Positions 7,275 to 15,523 of a stretch of 64,000 nucleotides of DNA are shown here, piece by piece. The DNA comes from Marinihelvus fidelis (GTDB lineage Bacteria; Pseudomonadota; Gammaproteobacteria; Xanthomonadales; SZUA-36): positions 186,001 through 250,000 of the forward strand of contig NZ_VYXP01000003.1 of assembly GCF_008725655.1 (NCBI RefSeq), read 5' to 3'. The notes beneath the pieces were generated by a model, which searched no databases, was not told the origin of the DNA, and saw only the letters and a list, made by a program, of their open reading frames with translations. Made by a program: the position numbers and the translations under genes. How positions within the stretch are numbered: position 1 is the first letter of the stretch; each line of letters begins with the position of its first letter.

Positions 7275-9689
7275 ATGAATGGATTTCATAGCATGGCGAC
7301 CCGGCTGGCGGTCTACACGCTGGCACCACTGGTCGTGCTGATGCTGTTTGCCGCCTGGCTGGACAACCGCCATGCCCGCAGGGCCATGCTGGACATGGCG
7401 GAGACCGCCGCCGTCAACCTGGCGGAAAGTGTCAGCGAGGAACTGCAGGGTGTCCTGCGCAGCACGCGCACGGGCATCGAGGCCTTTTCGCTGCCACTGT
7501 CACGTTTGCCGGACGCCCACACCGAAAACGTCGTGCCGTTGATCCGCGAGGCGCTCGAACGTTTCCCGCTGGTCTTTGGCAGCACACTGGCATTCGATCC
7601 GTCTGGTGGCGAGCCCGAGGCCCCGTACGTTTATCGCGAAGGCGATGACATCGTCGTCACTTCGCTGGCCGGCGACGACTACCGTTACTGGGAATGGCCC
7701 TGGTTCCAGCAGCCGATGACGACGGGTGAGCCGGTCTGGAGCCCACCCTATTTCGATGACGGCGGCGGCAATGTCAGTATGGTGACCTATTCCGTTCCGC
7801 TGCTGTCGGCCGAACGAAAGGCCATCCTGACCGCGGATATCCGCCTGGGCTTTCTCTCCGACCTGGTCGCGAGCGACCTGCTTGGCCAGCAGGGCATCGT
7901 GTTCATCTTCGATGAGTCCGGCCGCCTGGTCTCGCACCCGGAAGCATCATGGGTTATGCACGAGGACCTGTCCACGCTGGCGACAACACTGCAACTGCCG
8001 GCACTCGCCAATATTCCAGCGGCTGTGGCCAGCGGCGGTTTTTTCTGGCTCCGCCCCGCCGAGGGCATCAACGAGAGCGTCGTTGGCGGAGAGGCTTCCG
8101 AACCGGGCCGACTTTTTATCCGCCCACTTAACGAGGCCGGCTGGGGCATCGCCGTGTACTTCTCCGACCAGGACTTCATGGCCAGCATCAATTCCGCCAC
8201 GCGCAACCGGCTGCTGTTCGGCCTGGGCATCATGGCGCTACTGGCGACAATCCTGGTCACGGTGTCGTTCCGCAGCCTGCACCCCCTGGGCATCCTGGCC
8301 TCGAGAACCCGCCTGATCGCACAGGGTGATTTTTCCGCCGAGACCCCTGGCCTGGACCGGGCTGACGAGATTGGCCGGCTATCGCGCGCCTTCCACCAGA
8401 TGCAGCTGCACCTGGAACATTTTATCGATGACCTGACGCGGGAAACCGCGGCGCGGGAGCGCATCGAGGGTGAGCTCTCCACTGCCCGGCAGATCCAGGA
8501 GTCGCTGGTACCCAGCCCCAGCCCGGACATGGGCGACCTGCCGCTGGACCTGCGCGCGCTGCTGCGCCCGGCGCGCACCGTGGGCGGCGACCTCTATAAC
8601 TATGTCATGCTGGACGAGAACCGGTTGTTTTTCGTCATCGGTGACGTGTCGGACAAGGGCATACCCGCGGCGCTGTTTATGGCGCAGGCCAACGCGCTGC
8701 TGATCGCGGCTACCAGCCACCATACGGACCCAGGGGATGTGCTGGACGTCGTCAACCGCGAGCTAAGCCACGACAACGAGTTCTGCATGTTCGTGACCCT
8801 GATGGTCGGCCTGCTGGACGTGCGCGACGGTCGGCTGACCCTGGCCAACGCCGCGCATGATCCGCCGTTGCTGCTGGCGACCGACGGCCAGGCCCGGTGG
8901 CTACAGGTCGATGGCGGCCCGCCAGCCGGCGTGGATGCCGATGCGACCTTCGACAGCCATCACTTCCAACTGGCCGCCGGGGACACCCTGGTGCTCTACA
9001 CCGATGGCGTGACCGAGGCCCTGTCGCCGGCCGATGAGCTCTTTGGCAGCGAGCGACTCGAGAACGCCCTTCGAGGTCACCGGCCAGATAGCGCGGAAGC
9101 GGTTCGCGACCGGCTGGTCCACGCCGTCGACGCATTTTGCGACGGCGCCGAGGCCGCGGACGACATGACCCTGCTGGTCATCCGCCAGGCCTTCCGTGCG
9201 GCTACTGCCGACCTGGAAGGTGACATCGCCGTCAGCGTGGAGCCGGGCTGCCACGCCACCGTGGTGCAGCGGTTGCAATCCGTGCTGGCCGACAGCGGGA
9301 ATACGCGGCTCGACCCGGCCGACCTTGAACTCGTCGTCGAGGAACTGGTCACCAACGTGGTCAAGTACTCCGGCCTGGGCCCAGCGGACACACTGAATGT
9401 CCGCTGGCGCGCGAGCGCGGACGCGCTGGTTCTCTGGCTCGAAGACCAGGGCGTCGCCTTCGACCCCCTGGCCGACCGGGACATGCCCGGCGGCGACGAC
9501 CGCGAGCACGGCGGCATGGGGCTGGTCCTGCTGCGTTCGCTGACCGACGCCGGCCACTACGAGCGCGATGGCGACACCAACCGCCTGCGAATCGTCTTCG
9601 GTTCACTTGACGAGTCCGCCGCCGCCATGGAAAGTGCACATTCGCCAACCCGGGGCACGAATGCCCCAGACGAAGGAGACCAGGCATGA
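7275..9689 (+). CDS. Membrane PP2C (SpoIIE/RsbU-like) phosphatase fused to RsbW-like kinase domain
   Basis: 804 residues from ATG 7275 (GGAG nine bases upstream); the frame is open further upstream without a good start. Domain order: membrane helix 11-28, periplasmic sensor domain of dCache type (about 30-308), second helix about 310-332, HAMP, a SpoIIE-type phosphatase with metal-binding VGGDLYNY (near 436) and GDVSDKGIPAALFM, and a C-terminal GHKL ATPase of anti-sigma kinase type (EELVTNVVKYSG near 684, HGGMGLVLL). Such proteins dephosphorylate a STAS antagonist and may also phosphorylate it. The STAS partner is encoded next with a 4-bp overlap. The periplasmic ligand is unknown; a sugar is possible from the surroundings but not shown. 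Confidence 0.87.
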   Translation: MNGFHSMATRLAVYTLAPLVVLMLFAAWLDNRHARRAMLDMAETAAVNLAESVSEELQGVLRSTRTGIEAFSLPLSRLPDAHTENVVPLIREALERFPLVFGSTLAFDPSGGEPEAPYVYREGDDIVVTSLAGDDYRYWEWPWFQQPMTTGEPVWSPPYFDDGGGNVSMVTYSVPLLSAERKAILTADIRLGFLSDLVASDLLGQQGIVFIFDESGRLVSHPEASWVMHEDLSTLATTLQLPALANIPAAVASGGFFWLRPAEGINESVVGGEASEPGRLFIRPLNEAGWGIAVYFSDQDFMASINSATRNRLLFGLGIMALLATILVTVSFRSLHPLGILASRTRLIAQGDFSAETPGLDRADEIGRLSRAFHQMQLHLEHFIDDLTRETAARERIEGELSTARQIQESLVPSPSPDMGDLPLDLRALLRPARTVGGDLYNYVMLDENRLFFVIGDVSDKGIPAALFMAQANALLIAATSHHTDPGDVLDVVNRELSHDNEFCMFVTLMVGLLDVRDGRLTLANAAHDPPLLLATDGQARWLQVDGGPPAGVDADATFDSHHFQLAAGDTLVLYTDGVTEALSPADELFGSERLENALRGHRPDSAEAVRDRLVHAVDAFCDGAEAADDMTLLVIRQAFRAATADLEGDIAVSVEPGCHATVVQRLQSVLADSGNTRLDPADLELVVEELVTNVVKYSGLGPADTLNVRWRASADALVLWLEDQGVAFDPLADRDMPGGDDREHGGMGLVLLRSLTDAGHYERDGDTNRLRIVFGSLDESAAAMESAHSPTRGTNAPDEGDQA

Positions 9690-10057
9690 GCCTTGAAGTG
9701 ATTTACGATGATGGCCCGGTCAAGGCCACGCTGAAGCTGATCGGCAAGCTCGACACCGACTCCGCGCCGCAGCTGACCCCGGTCATTGGCGATATCGCCT
9801 CGGCGCCGCCAAGCGTCCTGGTCATGGACCTGCAGGACCTGAACTACATTTCCTCGGCCGGATTGCGCTGCGTGTTCCAGCTGAAAAAAGCCCTCAAGCC
9901 CCACGGCGGCCAGCTGGTCATCAGCCACCCGTCACCGCAGGTGAAAAAGGTCTTTGATATCGTCAAGGCCGTTCCGGTGCAGTCGGTTTTCTCCTCCACC
10001 GCCGAACTCGACGCCTACCTGGACAAGATGCAGCGCTCCGTCGGCCAGGACGACTGA
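9686..10057 (+). CDS. STAS-domain anti-sigma factor antagonist
   Basis: 123 residues, one STAS domain. LQDLNYISSAGLRCVFQL contains the phosphorylatable serine (S56 or S57) in the ISSAGLR context typical of RsbV/SpoIIAA relatives. The start codon overlaps the stop of the PP2C/kinase gene (ATGA), showing translational coupling and a dedicated pair. In the cytoplasm it should cycle between phosphorylated (inactive) and free (binding) forms. Its downstream target, a sigma/anti-sigma pair or another effector, is not visible in this window. Confidence 0.9.
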   Translation: MSLEVIYDDGPVKATLKLIGKLDTDSAPQLTPVIGDIASAPPSVLVMDLQDLNYISSAGLRCVFQLKKALKPHGGQLVISHPSPQVKKVFDIVKAVPVQSVFSSTAELDAYLDKMQRSVGQDD

Positions 10058-10219
10058 ACACACCCGTACGGGCGCACGGCCCGGCGCTGTGTGCCGTATT
10101 AGAGCCTGCCGCGCCACCGTGGTGCATGAACGGGGTTTAAAGCCCCCTGAAAACGACCCGCAAGCCCTTTGATCCGCGGCCCCGGTCATGCCGTAACGGC
10201 CCCGACCAGGCGCCAGGAA

Positions 10220-10235
10220 TGGCACGTTTCCTGCA
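10220..10235 (+). promoter_or_regulatory. Sigma54-type -24/-12 promoter candidate
   Basis: TGGCAC followed by GTTTC and CTGCA places GG and GC exactly 10 bases apart, matching the RpoN consensus TGGCAC-N5-TTGCA at all but one position. It lies on the plus strand 75 bp before the LysR gene, inside the 253-bp gap after the STAS gene. No enhancer-binding protein gene is seen nearby. A chance match in GC-rich DNA is possible. Confidence 0.45.
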
Positions 10236-10310
10236 TCTCTATTCATGCCCGAAAGAAGTATTCCCAACTGACACGCGGCCGACACGGGCAGCCGTCAGGA
10301 TCCAGGAGCC

Positions 10311-11219
10311 ATGGACCCCTCAAGCCAGTTCTCAGGACGCAAGGTATCGATGCGCGGTTTGCGCACGTTCTGCGTGGCCGCCCGGCATCGCACCCTGCGC
10401 CATGCCGCGGATGAGCTGTTCATCACCGCCTCCGCGGTCAGCCACCAGATCAAGAAGCTGGAAAGCGAGATGCACGTGCAGCTGTTCGTCCGCCAGGGCC
10501 GCACGCTGGACCTGACCCCCGCCGGCGCCATGCTGTATGAGCAGGCCAGTGAGGCCATCAGCCGCCTGGAGGATGTCACGGCGCGGGTGCAGGCCGAATA
10601 CGCGCGCGGTACGCTGCGGGTCTCGGTCCAGCCGTTCTTCGCCAGCGAATTGCTGATGCCGCGCCTGGGCGATTTCCGCGAGCAGCACCCGGATATCGAC
10701 CTGCTGCTCGACGCCAGCGATGAGTCGACCCACAAGCACCCGGTCGCCGCCGACGTGTCCATTCGCCTGTTCCGGCAGCGGCCGGGCCAGTTCGACGCCG
10801 AAAAACTGTTTCCCCTGCGCCTGGTGCCGGCGTGTTCACCGGCCTTCCTGGACAAGCTCGGTGGCGACCCCTGGGCAGACCCCAGGAAACTGCCCATCGT
10901 GGTCCACAGCGGCCGCCCGGAGGCATGGGCATCCTGGTCGGCGCGCTCGGGCATTCCTGTGCCGGTCGGGGCTAACATTGTCCGGCTGGATTCGATGAGC
11001 GCGGTGGTCCGGGCTGCGGAACGCGGGCTGGGCGCGGCGCTGGTCCCCATGCCGCTGGCGGGGCCGTCTTTCGAGGCCGGGCTGCTCCGGCAACTGTCTG
11101 ACGTCGAGCTGGAACTGCCCGACGCCTACTGGTTCGCGACCCGTCGCAACCTGCGCGACCGCGCGGATATCCGCGACTTTCGCGCCTGGGTATTACAGAA
11201 TTTCGAACACGAAAGCTGA
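10311..11219 (+). CDS. LysR-family transcriptional regulator (GcvA-like)
   Basis: 302 residues. The N-terminal winged helix-turn-helix reads LRHAADELFITASAVSHQIK, typical of LysR proteins, and is followed by the linker helix and a substrate-binding domain starting near LRVSVQPFFASELLMPRL. Start choice is uncertain: ATG 10311 has AGGAG very close, while ATG 10350 (MRGLRTFCVAARH) has AAGG at 5 bases and would place the helix-turn-helix at the usual distance from the N-terminus. The target is unknown. It faces the same way as the STAS and following genes and does not sit divergent to an obvious target. Confidence 0.88.
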   Translation: MDPSSQFSGRKVSMRGLRTFCVAARHRTLRHAADELFITASAVSHQIKKLESEMHVQLFVRQGRTLDLTPAGAMLYEQASEAISRLEDVTARVQAEYARGTLRVSVQPFFASELLMPRLGDFREQHPDIDLLLDASDESTHKHPVAADVSIRLFRQRPGQFDAEKLFPLRLVPACSPAFLDKLGGDPWADPRKLPIVVHSGRPEAWASWSARSGIPVPVGANIVRLDSMSAVVRAAERGLGAALVPMPLAGPSFEAGLLRQLSDVELELPDAYWFATRRNLRDRADIRDFRAWVLQNFEHES

Positions 11220-11357
11220 ATTTTCCTCAACTTTCACTCGCATTTATTTCGCTGGTTCATACCCCTCCCCAGCCGTAACTTGTTAACCGTCGTCGACAAC
11301 GATGTCGATGACGCCAAGAACCACCGCACCGGTTCTAAACCAATGGAGGAATGACCG

Positions 11358-11927
11358 ATGAAACTGTTGACCCGCAAGCCCATGATCAAAGCCACACTCC
11401 TGGCCCCCGCAGTCGCACTGCTGGCAGGCCTTTCCACCCACACGATGGCCGGCACCAGCGATTACGCCATGGTCGTCTACGAAGACAGCCGCCTGGCGAA
11501 GGGCGTGATGAGCGGCGACTACGCCACCATCAAGGACACCCTGGCCGCCCTGGAAGCCCGTGGTGGCACGGATTTCCACTCACTGAACAACTTGTGTGTC
11601 GGTTACACGATGACCAAGGCGTTCACCAAGGCCGAGGCTGCCTGCGACGCCGCCGTCGGCGAAGACGGCGCCCCGGACACCCTGTTCGACATGGATGAAG
11701 CGTTCTCTGGCGCCCGTCCACGCAAGTCCGAGGCCCGTAACCGCGAAGCCGTTGCCCTGTCAAACCGTGGCGTACTGCGCGCCGTGACCGGTGACATGGT
11801 CGGCGCCCGTGAAGATTTCGAGCGCGCTGCCGCGACGTCTGACATCGTTGATGCCGCCGAAATCAACCTGACCCGCCTGACCGCTCTGGCTCCGGCGCCG
11901 GCGACTATCGCGCAGGCTGATCGGTGA
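11358..11927 (+). CDS. Small secreted or periplasmic protein with TPR-like helices, unknown function
   Basis: 189 residues with a clear signal peptide (MKLLTRKPMIKATLLAPAV then a hydrophobic stretch ending near THTMAGTS). Mature sequence is mostly helical; NLCVGYTMTKAFTKAEAACDAAV and SNRGVLRAVTGDMVGAREDF resemble tetratricopeptide repeats, and two cysteines (LCVGY, AACDA) could pair. A strong ribosome site (GGAGGA) precedes ATG 11358, and a Rho-independent terminator follows at once, so it is a single-gene transcript. I do not recognise the family. Role in envelope protein interactions is only a guess. Confidence 0.75.
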   Translation: MKLLTRKPMIKATLLAPAVALLAGLSTHTMAGTSDYAMVVYEDSRLAKGVMSGDYATIKDTLAALEARGGTDFHSLNNLCVGYTMTKAFTKAEAACDAAVGEDGAPDTLFDMDEAFSGARPRKSEARNREAVALSNRGVLRAVTGDMVGAREDFERAAATSDIVDAAEINLTRLTALAPAPATIAQADR

Positions 11928-11967
11928 TAGACCCGCTGCCTGACGGCAGCGACCCCTGGCAATATTG

Positions 11968-12002
11968 ACCGGCCCCTGGGCAACCACGGGCCGGTTTTTT
12001 TT
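11968..12002 (+). terminator. Rho-independent terminator
   Basis: ACCGGCCC pairs with GGGCCGGT (8 bp, loop of 12) followed by a run of 8 T, directly after the small secreted protein gene. It separates that gene from the CE15 operon. Confidence 0.9.
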
Positions 12003-12029
12003 GCCTGCCGGAGCGGATATGCTCGTGGC

Positions 12030-13412
12030 ATGCCCTCTCCGCTTTATTTCCGCGCACTCACATTCGTGCTGGCGCTCGGCCTGGCCACACATGCCGGCGC
12101 TGTTCCCCCGCCGCCCGAACCGCTGTCCACCGAGGATGACCACGCCTGGATGATGCGCCAACTGGGCATCGAGTCGCTGCGCCGCGGCGCCGATGGCGAC
12201 CCGGCGTCACCGCACGCGGCGAACTACGACGAATCTGAGGCCAACGGCCACATGGACACGCTGCCGGATGTACTGACATTCGCAGACGGTTCCAGGGTCA
12301 CCAGCGCAGAAGGCTGGTGGCAACGGCGCCGCCCCGAGATTGCAGACATCTTCGAAACCGAGATTTACGGCCGGGTGACGGGCGAACTGCCTGACATCGA
12401 GTGGCGCGTAACGGAGACCCGGTCCGAAAGCATCGGCGACGTCGACACCCTGACTCAGACAGTGGCCGGGTCGATGAAGAACCCGTTGCCGCCCGGCACC
12501 GAAGTTAATATCGAGCTGACCCTGTCGCGCCCGGCAACGGCCACGGGGGATGTGCCTGTTGTGCTGGAACTCGGCTTTGACGCCGCCTTCCTGGCGCGTC
12601 TGCGTGAGCGCTTTACCGAGGAGCAGCTGGCCGCCTTTCGCGGCGATGGCCCGCCATGGAACGAGCAGGTGCTGGCGCGCGGCTGGGCGGCCGCCTCGCT
12701 GGTTGCGACGTCCATCCAGGCTGACAACGGCGCCGGTCTTTACGAGGGCGTTATCGGCATAGGCACCGGCGGCGGCTCGCGCACCCCGGGGGACTGGGGC
12801 GCCCTGCGCGCATGGGCCTGGGGCGTGAGCCGCGTGCTCGACTACCTGGAAAATGCGGAAGGTTTCAACGCTACCCGTGTGGCCGTCGAGGGCCATTCGC
12901 GCTATGGCAAGGCGATGCTGGTGGCCATGGCCTTCGAGCCCCGGCTGGCCGCCGCCTTTATCAGCTCTTCTGGTGAGGCCGGCGCCAAGTTATGGCGACG
13001 CCATTACGGCGAGCAGGTGGGCAATATCGCTGGTAGCGGCGAGTACCACTGGATGGCCGGCAACTTCCTGAAGTACGCCGGCCCGCTGGGTGTCGACGAC
13101 CTGCCCATCGACCAGCACATGCTCATCGCCCTGTGTGCACCCCGCCCCGTGTTCATTTCCAGCGGCACCGGGGGCGACCAGTGGACCGACCCGAAAGGCA
13201 TGTTCCTGGCCGCGGCGCACGCGTCACCGGTGTATGAACTGCTGGGCGCCCGCGGACTGGGCACCATGGACTACCCGGCCGTCGGCGTTGGCCTGCTCGA
13301 CGGTGACCTGGCCTGGCGCCAGCACGAGATGGGCCACACCCCGGCGCCCAACTGGCCCTATTTCCTGGATTTTATCGACCGCTATTTCAGCAAGGACACG
13401 ACCGCACCATGA
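12030..13412 (+). CDS. CE15 glucuronoyl methylesterase-like hydrolase, secreted
   Basis: 460 residues with a signal peptide (to about residue 24, HAGAVP). CE15 enzymes cleave the ester between 4-O-methyl-glucuronic acid of xylan and lignin alcohols. The alpha/beta-hydrolase nucleophile is S290 in VEGHSRYGKAML, the bacterial CE15 signature. E316 in SSSGEAGAK and H436 in HEMGHTPAPNWP fit the acid/histidine positions. SGTGGDQWTDPKG precedes the histidine loop as in family members. It begins 28 bp after the terminator and overlaps the next gene by 4 bp. Its job fits the locus: freeing glucuronoxylan from lignin before GH10 and GH67 act. Confidence 0.87.
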   Translation: MPSPLYFRALTFVLALGLATHAGAVPPPPEPLSTEDDHAWMMRQLGIESLRRGADGDPASPHAANYDESEANGHMDTLPDVLTFADGSRVTSAEGWWQRRRPEIADIFETEIYGRVTGELPDIEWRVTETRSESIGDVDTLTQTVAGSMKNPLPPGTEVNIELTLSRPATATGDVPVVLELGFDAAFLARLRERFTEEQLAAFRGDGPPWNEQVLARGWAAASLVATSIQADNGAGLYEGVIGIGTGGGSRTPGDWGALRAWAWGVSRVLDYLENAEGFNATRVAVEGHSRYGKAMLVAMAFEPRLAAAFISSSGEAGAKLWRRHYGEQVGNIAGSGEYHWMAGNFLKYAGPLGVDDLPIDQHMLIALCAPRPVFISSGTGGDQWTDPKGMFLAAAHASPVYELLGARGLGTMDYPAVGVGLLDGDLAWRQHEMGHTPAPNWPYFLDFIDRYFSKDTTAP

Positions 13413-14389
13413 AACAACGAACCCTGGGCAAGAGCGACATCCTGGTATCCGAGGCCGGCCTGGGCTGCTGGCAACTGGGCGGCGATTTCGGCCCGGTCGA
13501 GGGCGAGCGCGCCGAGGCGGTGCTGCGCGCGGCGCTTGAGGCCGGCATCGATTTCTGGGATACCGCCGATGTCTATGGCGCCGGGCTCAGCGAGTCCCGC
13601 ATCGGCGAGTTTGTCCGTAAACACGCGGCGGATGTGACCATCGCGACCAAGGTCGGCCGCGACGGCGAGCTCTATCCAACCGGCTATACCCGCAGGAAAG
13701 TGCGCGCCAGTATCGAAGGCTCGGCGCGCCGGCTGGGCGTCGAGGCCGTTGACCTGGTGCAACTGCATTGCGTGCCACCCGAGGTGCTGTACGACGGCGA
13801 CCTGCTGGCCTGGATGGAGGACTTCCAGCGCGATGGCCTGGTGCGCGCTTTCGGCGCCAGCGTGGAGACCCTGGAGGAAGCGAAATTCGCCTGCACGCAC
13901 CCGGACCTGGCCTCGCTGCAGATCATCTTCAACCTGTTCCGCCAGGACGCCATTACCGAGCTGTTCCCGCTGGCCATGGAGAAGAACGTCGGCATCATCG
14001 TCCGGCTACCGCTGGCCAGCGGCGTGCTGGCGGGCAAGATGCATGCCGGCCAGACCTTTGCGGACACGGACCATCGCCAGTACAACCGTAACGGCGAAGC
14101 CTTCAGCCAGGGTGAAACCTTCTCCGGGCTTCCCTTCGAGACCGCCGTCGAACTGGCGGACGCGCTGAAACCGCTGGTACCGGAAGGCATGGACCTGGCG
14201 CAGATGGCGATGCGGTGGATCCTGGACCACCCCGCCGTCACCACGGTCATCGCCGGCGCCAGCCGGCCGGACCAGGTCACACGCAACGCGGCGGCCAGCG
14301 ATCTCCCTGCCCTGGGCGAGGCGCTGCACGCGGAACTGGCGGCGTTCTACCACCAGCGCGTGCGTGAGCAGATCCGCGTCCCGGTCTGA
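13409..14389 (+). CDS. Aldo/keto reductase
   Basis: 326 residues, the normal length for a TIM-barrel NADPH-dependent aldo/keto reductase. The catalytic tetrad is intact: D51 (FWDTADVYG), Y56, K81 (IATKVGRDG) and H120 (LVQLHCVPP). The C-terminal IAGASRPDQVTRNAAA matches the cofactor-phosphate site. No signal peptide, so cytoplasmic. Its start overlaps the CE15 stop (ATGA), which implies coupled translation with a secreted esterase. Substrate is unknown; reduction of a sugar aldehyde, uronate or lignin-derived aldehyde would fit the neighbourhood but is inference. Confidence 0.9.
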   Translation: MKQRTLGKSDILVSEAGLGCWQLGGDFGPVEGERAEAVLRAALEAGIDFWDTADVYGAGLSESRIGEFVRKHAADVTIATKVGRDGELYPTGYTRRKVRASIEGSARRLGVEAVDLVQLHCVPPEVLYDGDLLAWMEDFQRDGLVRAFGASVETLEEAKFACTHPDLASLQIIFNLFRQDAITELFPLAMEKNVGIIVRLPLASGVLAGKMHAGQTFADTDHRQYNRNGEAFSQGETFSGLPFETAVELADALKPLVPEGMDLAQMAMRWILDHPAVTTVIAGASRPDQVTRNAAASDLPALGEALHAELAAFYHQRVREQIRVPV

Positions 14390-14485
14390 TCCCGGCCCGG
14401 CTGACGGCAAGCTCCCCGCGGCAATGACAGCGTTGTACACTGTGTCCCGGCTCGAACCCAACAACAACGAAAAGGAGAATTGAAC

Positions 14486-15523
14486 ATGCCCCGTCTCCAC
14501 CTGCTGCTCGCCGGCCTGCTCATGCTCGCGACCAGCCCCGGCACCCTGGCCGAACAGACCTTCAGCGACGCGCCGGAAACCATGGCCGGCGCGCCAACGC
14601 TGTCCCAGCTCAGCGTCGACGGCAATCGGTTTATCAATGCGGACGGCGACACCGTCGTCCTGCGCGGCCTGTCGCTGTCCGACCCCTGGCACCTGGAGCG
14701 CCAGGGCCACTGGAACCGCGCCTACTTCGAAGCCGCCCGCGCATGGAACGCCGAACTGGTGCGCATCCCGGTGCACCCGGGCTGGTGGCGCGAAGCCGGT
14801 CACGAGCAATACCTGCAATGGCTCGACCAGGGCGTGCAATGGGCCGGCGAACTCGGCATGTACGTCATCATCGACTGGCACACCATCGGCAACCCGCTGA
14901 CCGGTGTGCCACACCGCCCCAACTACCTGACCACACAGGAAGAAACCTATTATTTCTGGCACCTGGTTGCCAACCGCTACCGCGGCAACCCGGTGGTCGC
15001 CTTCTACGAACTGTTCAACGAGCCAACCAACCGCGGCGGCGAAATGGGCCGGCTGCCGTGGCCGGAGTACAAGGCCTACATCGAGGGCCTGGTCGACATG
15101 ATCTTCCACATCGATGACACCGCCATCCCGCTGGTGGCCGGCTTCGACTGGGCCTATTCACTGGAGCACGTGCGCGACGACCCGATCGATTTCGACGGCA
15201 TCGCCTATGTCTCCCACCCCTATCCGCAGAAGCGCGAGCCGCCCTGGCAGAACCAGTGGGAGGCCGACTGGGGCTATGTCGCCGACACCTACCCCGTCAT
15301 CGTTACCGAGTTCGGCTACATGGCCGAGGGAGACCGGGGCGCGCATATCCCGGTCCTGGGCGACGACACCTACGGTAAGGCCATCACCGACTACATGGCG
15401 GACAAGGGCATTTCCTGGACCGCCTGGGTCTTCGACCCGAGATGGACCCCCAACCTGTTCACCGACTGGGACTACACCCCGACAATGCAGGGTGAATTCT
15501 TCAAAAAGGTACTCGCGCAATGA
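14486..15523 (+). CDS. Secreted GH5-like endoglycosidase
   Basis: 345 residues from ATG 14486, which has AAGGAG eight bases upstream; an in-frame TTG at 14480 is less likely. Residues 1-22 are a signal peptide (TLAEQ). Single-domain clan GH-A barrel: VLRGLSLSDPW near the start, RIPVHPGWW, IIDWHTIG, acid/base E179 in YELFNEPTN, HPYPQK, and nucleophile E275 in IVTEFGY. These are GH5 hallmarks. GH5 covers cellulases, mannanases and xylan-active enzymes, so specificity is open; translational coupling (4-bp overlap) to a GH10 xylanase suggests a hemicellulose substrate. Confidence 0.88.
   Translation: MPRLHLLLAGLLMLATSPGTLAEQTFSDAPETMAGAPTLSQLSVDGNRFINADGDTVVLRGLSLSDPWHLERQGHWNRAYFEAARAWNAELVRIPVHPGWWREAGHEQYLQWLDQGVQWAGELGMYVIIDWHTIGNPLTGVPHRPNYLTTQEETYYFWHLVANRYRGNPVVAFYELFNEPTNRGGEMGRLPWPEYKAYIEGLVDMIFHIDDTAIPLVAGFDWAYSLEHVRDDPIDFDGIAYVSHPYPQKREPPWQNQWEADWGYVADTYPVIVTEFGYMAEGDRGAHIPVLGDDTYGKAITDYMADKGISWTAWVFDPRWTPNLFTDWDYTPTMQGEFFKKVLAQ

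Noticed and set aside
10128-10146. Hairpin GGGGTTTAAAGCCCC after the STAS gene as a terminator
   Set aside because: Stem of only four pairs and no T-run.
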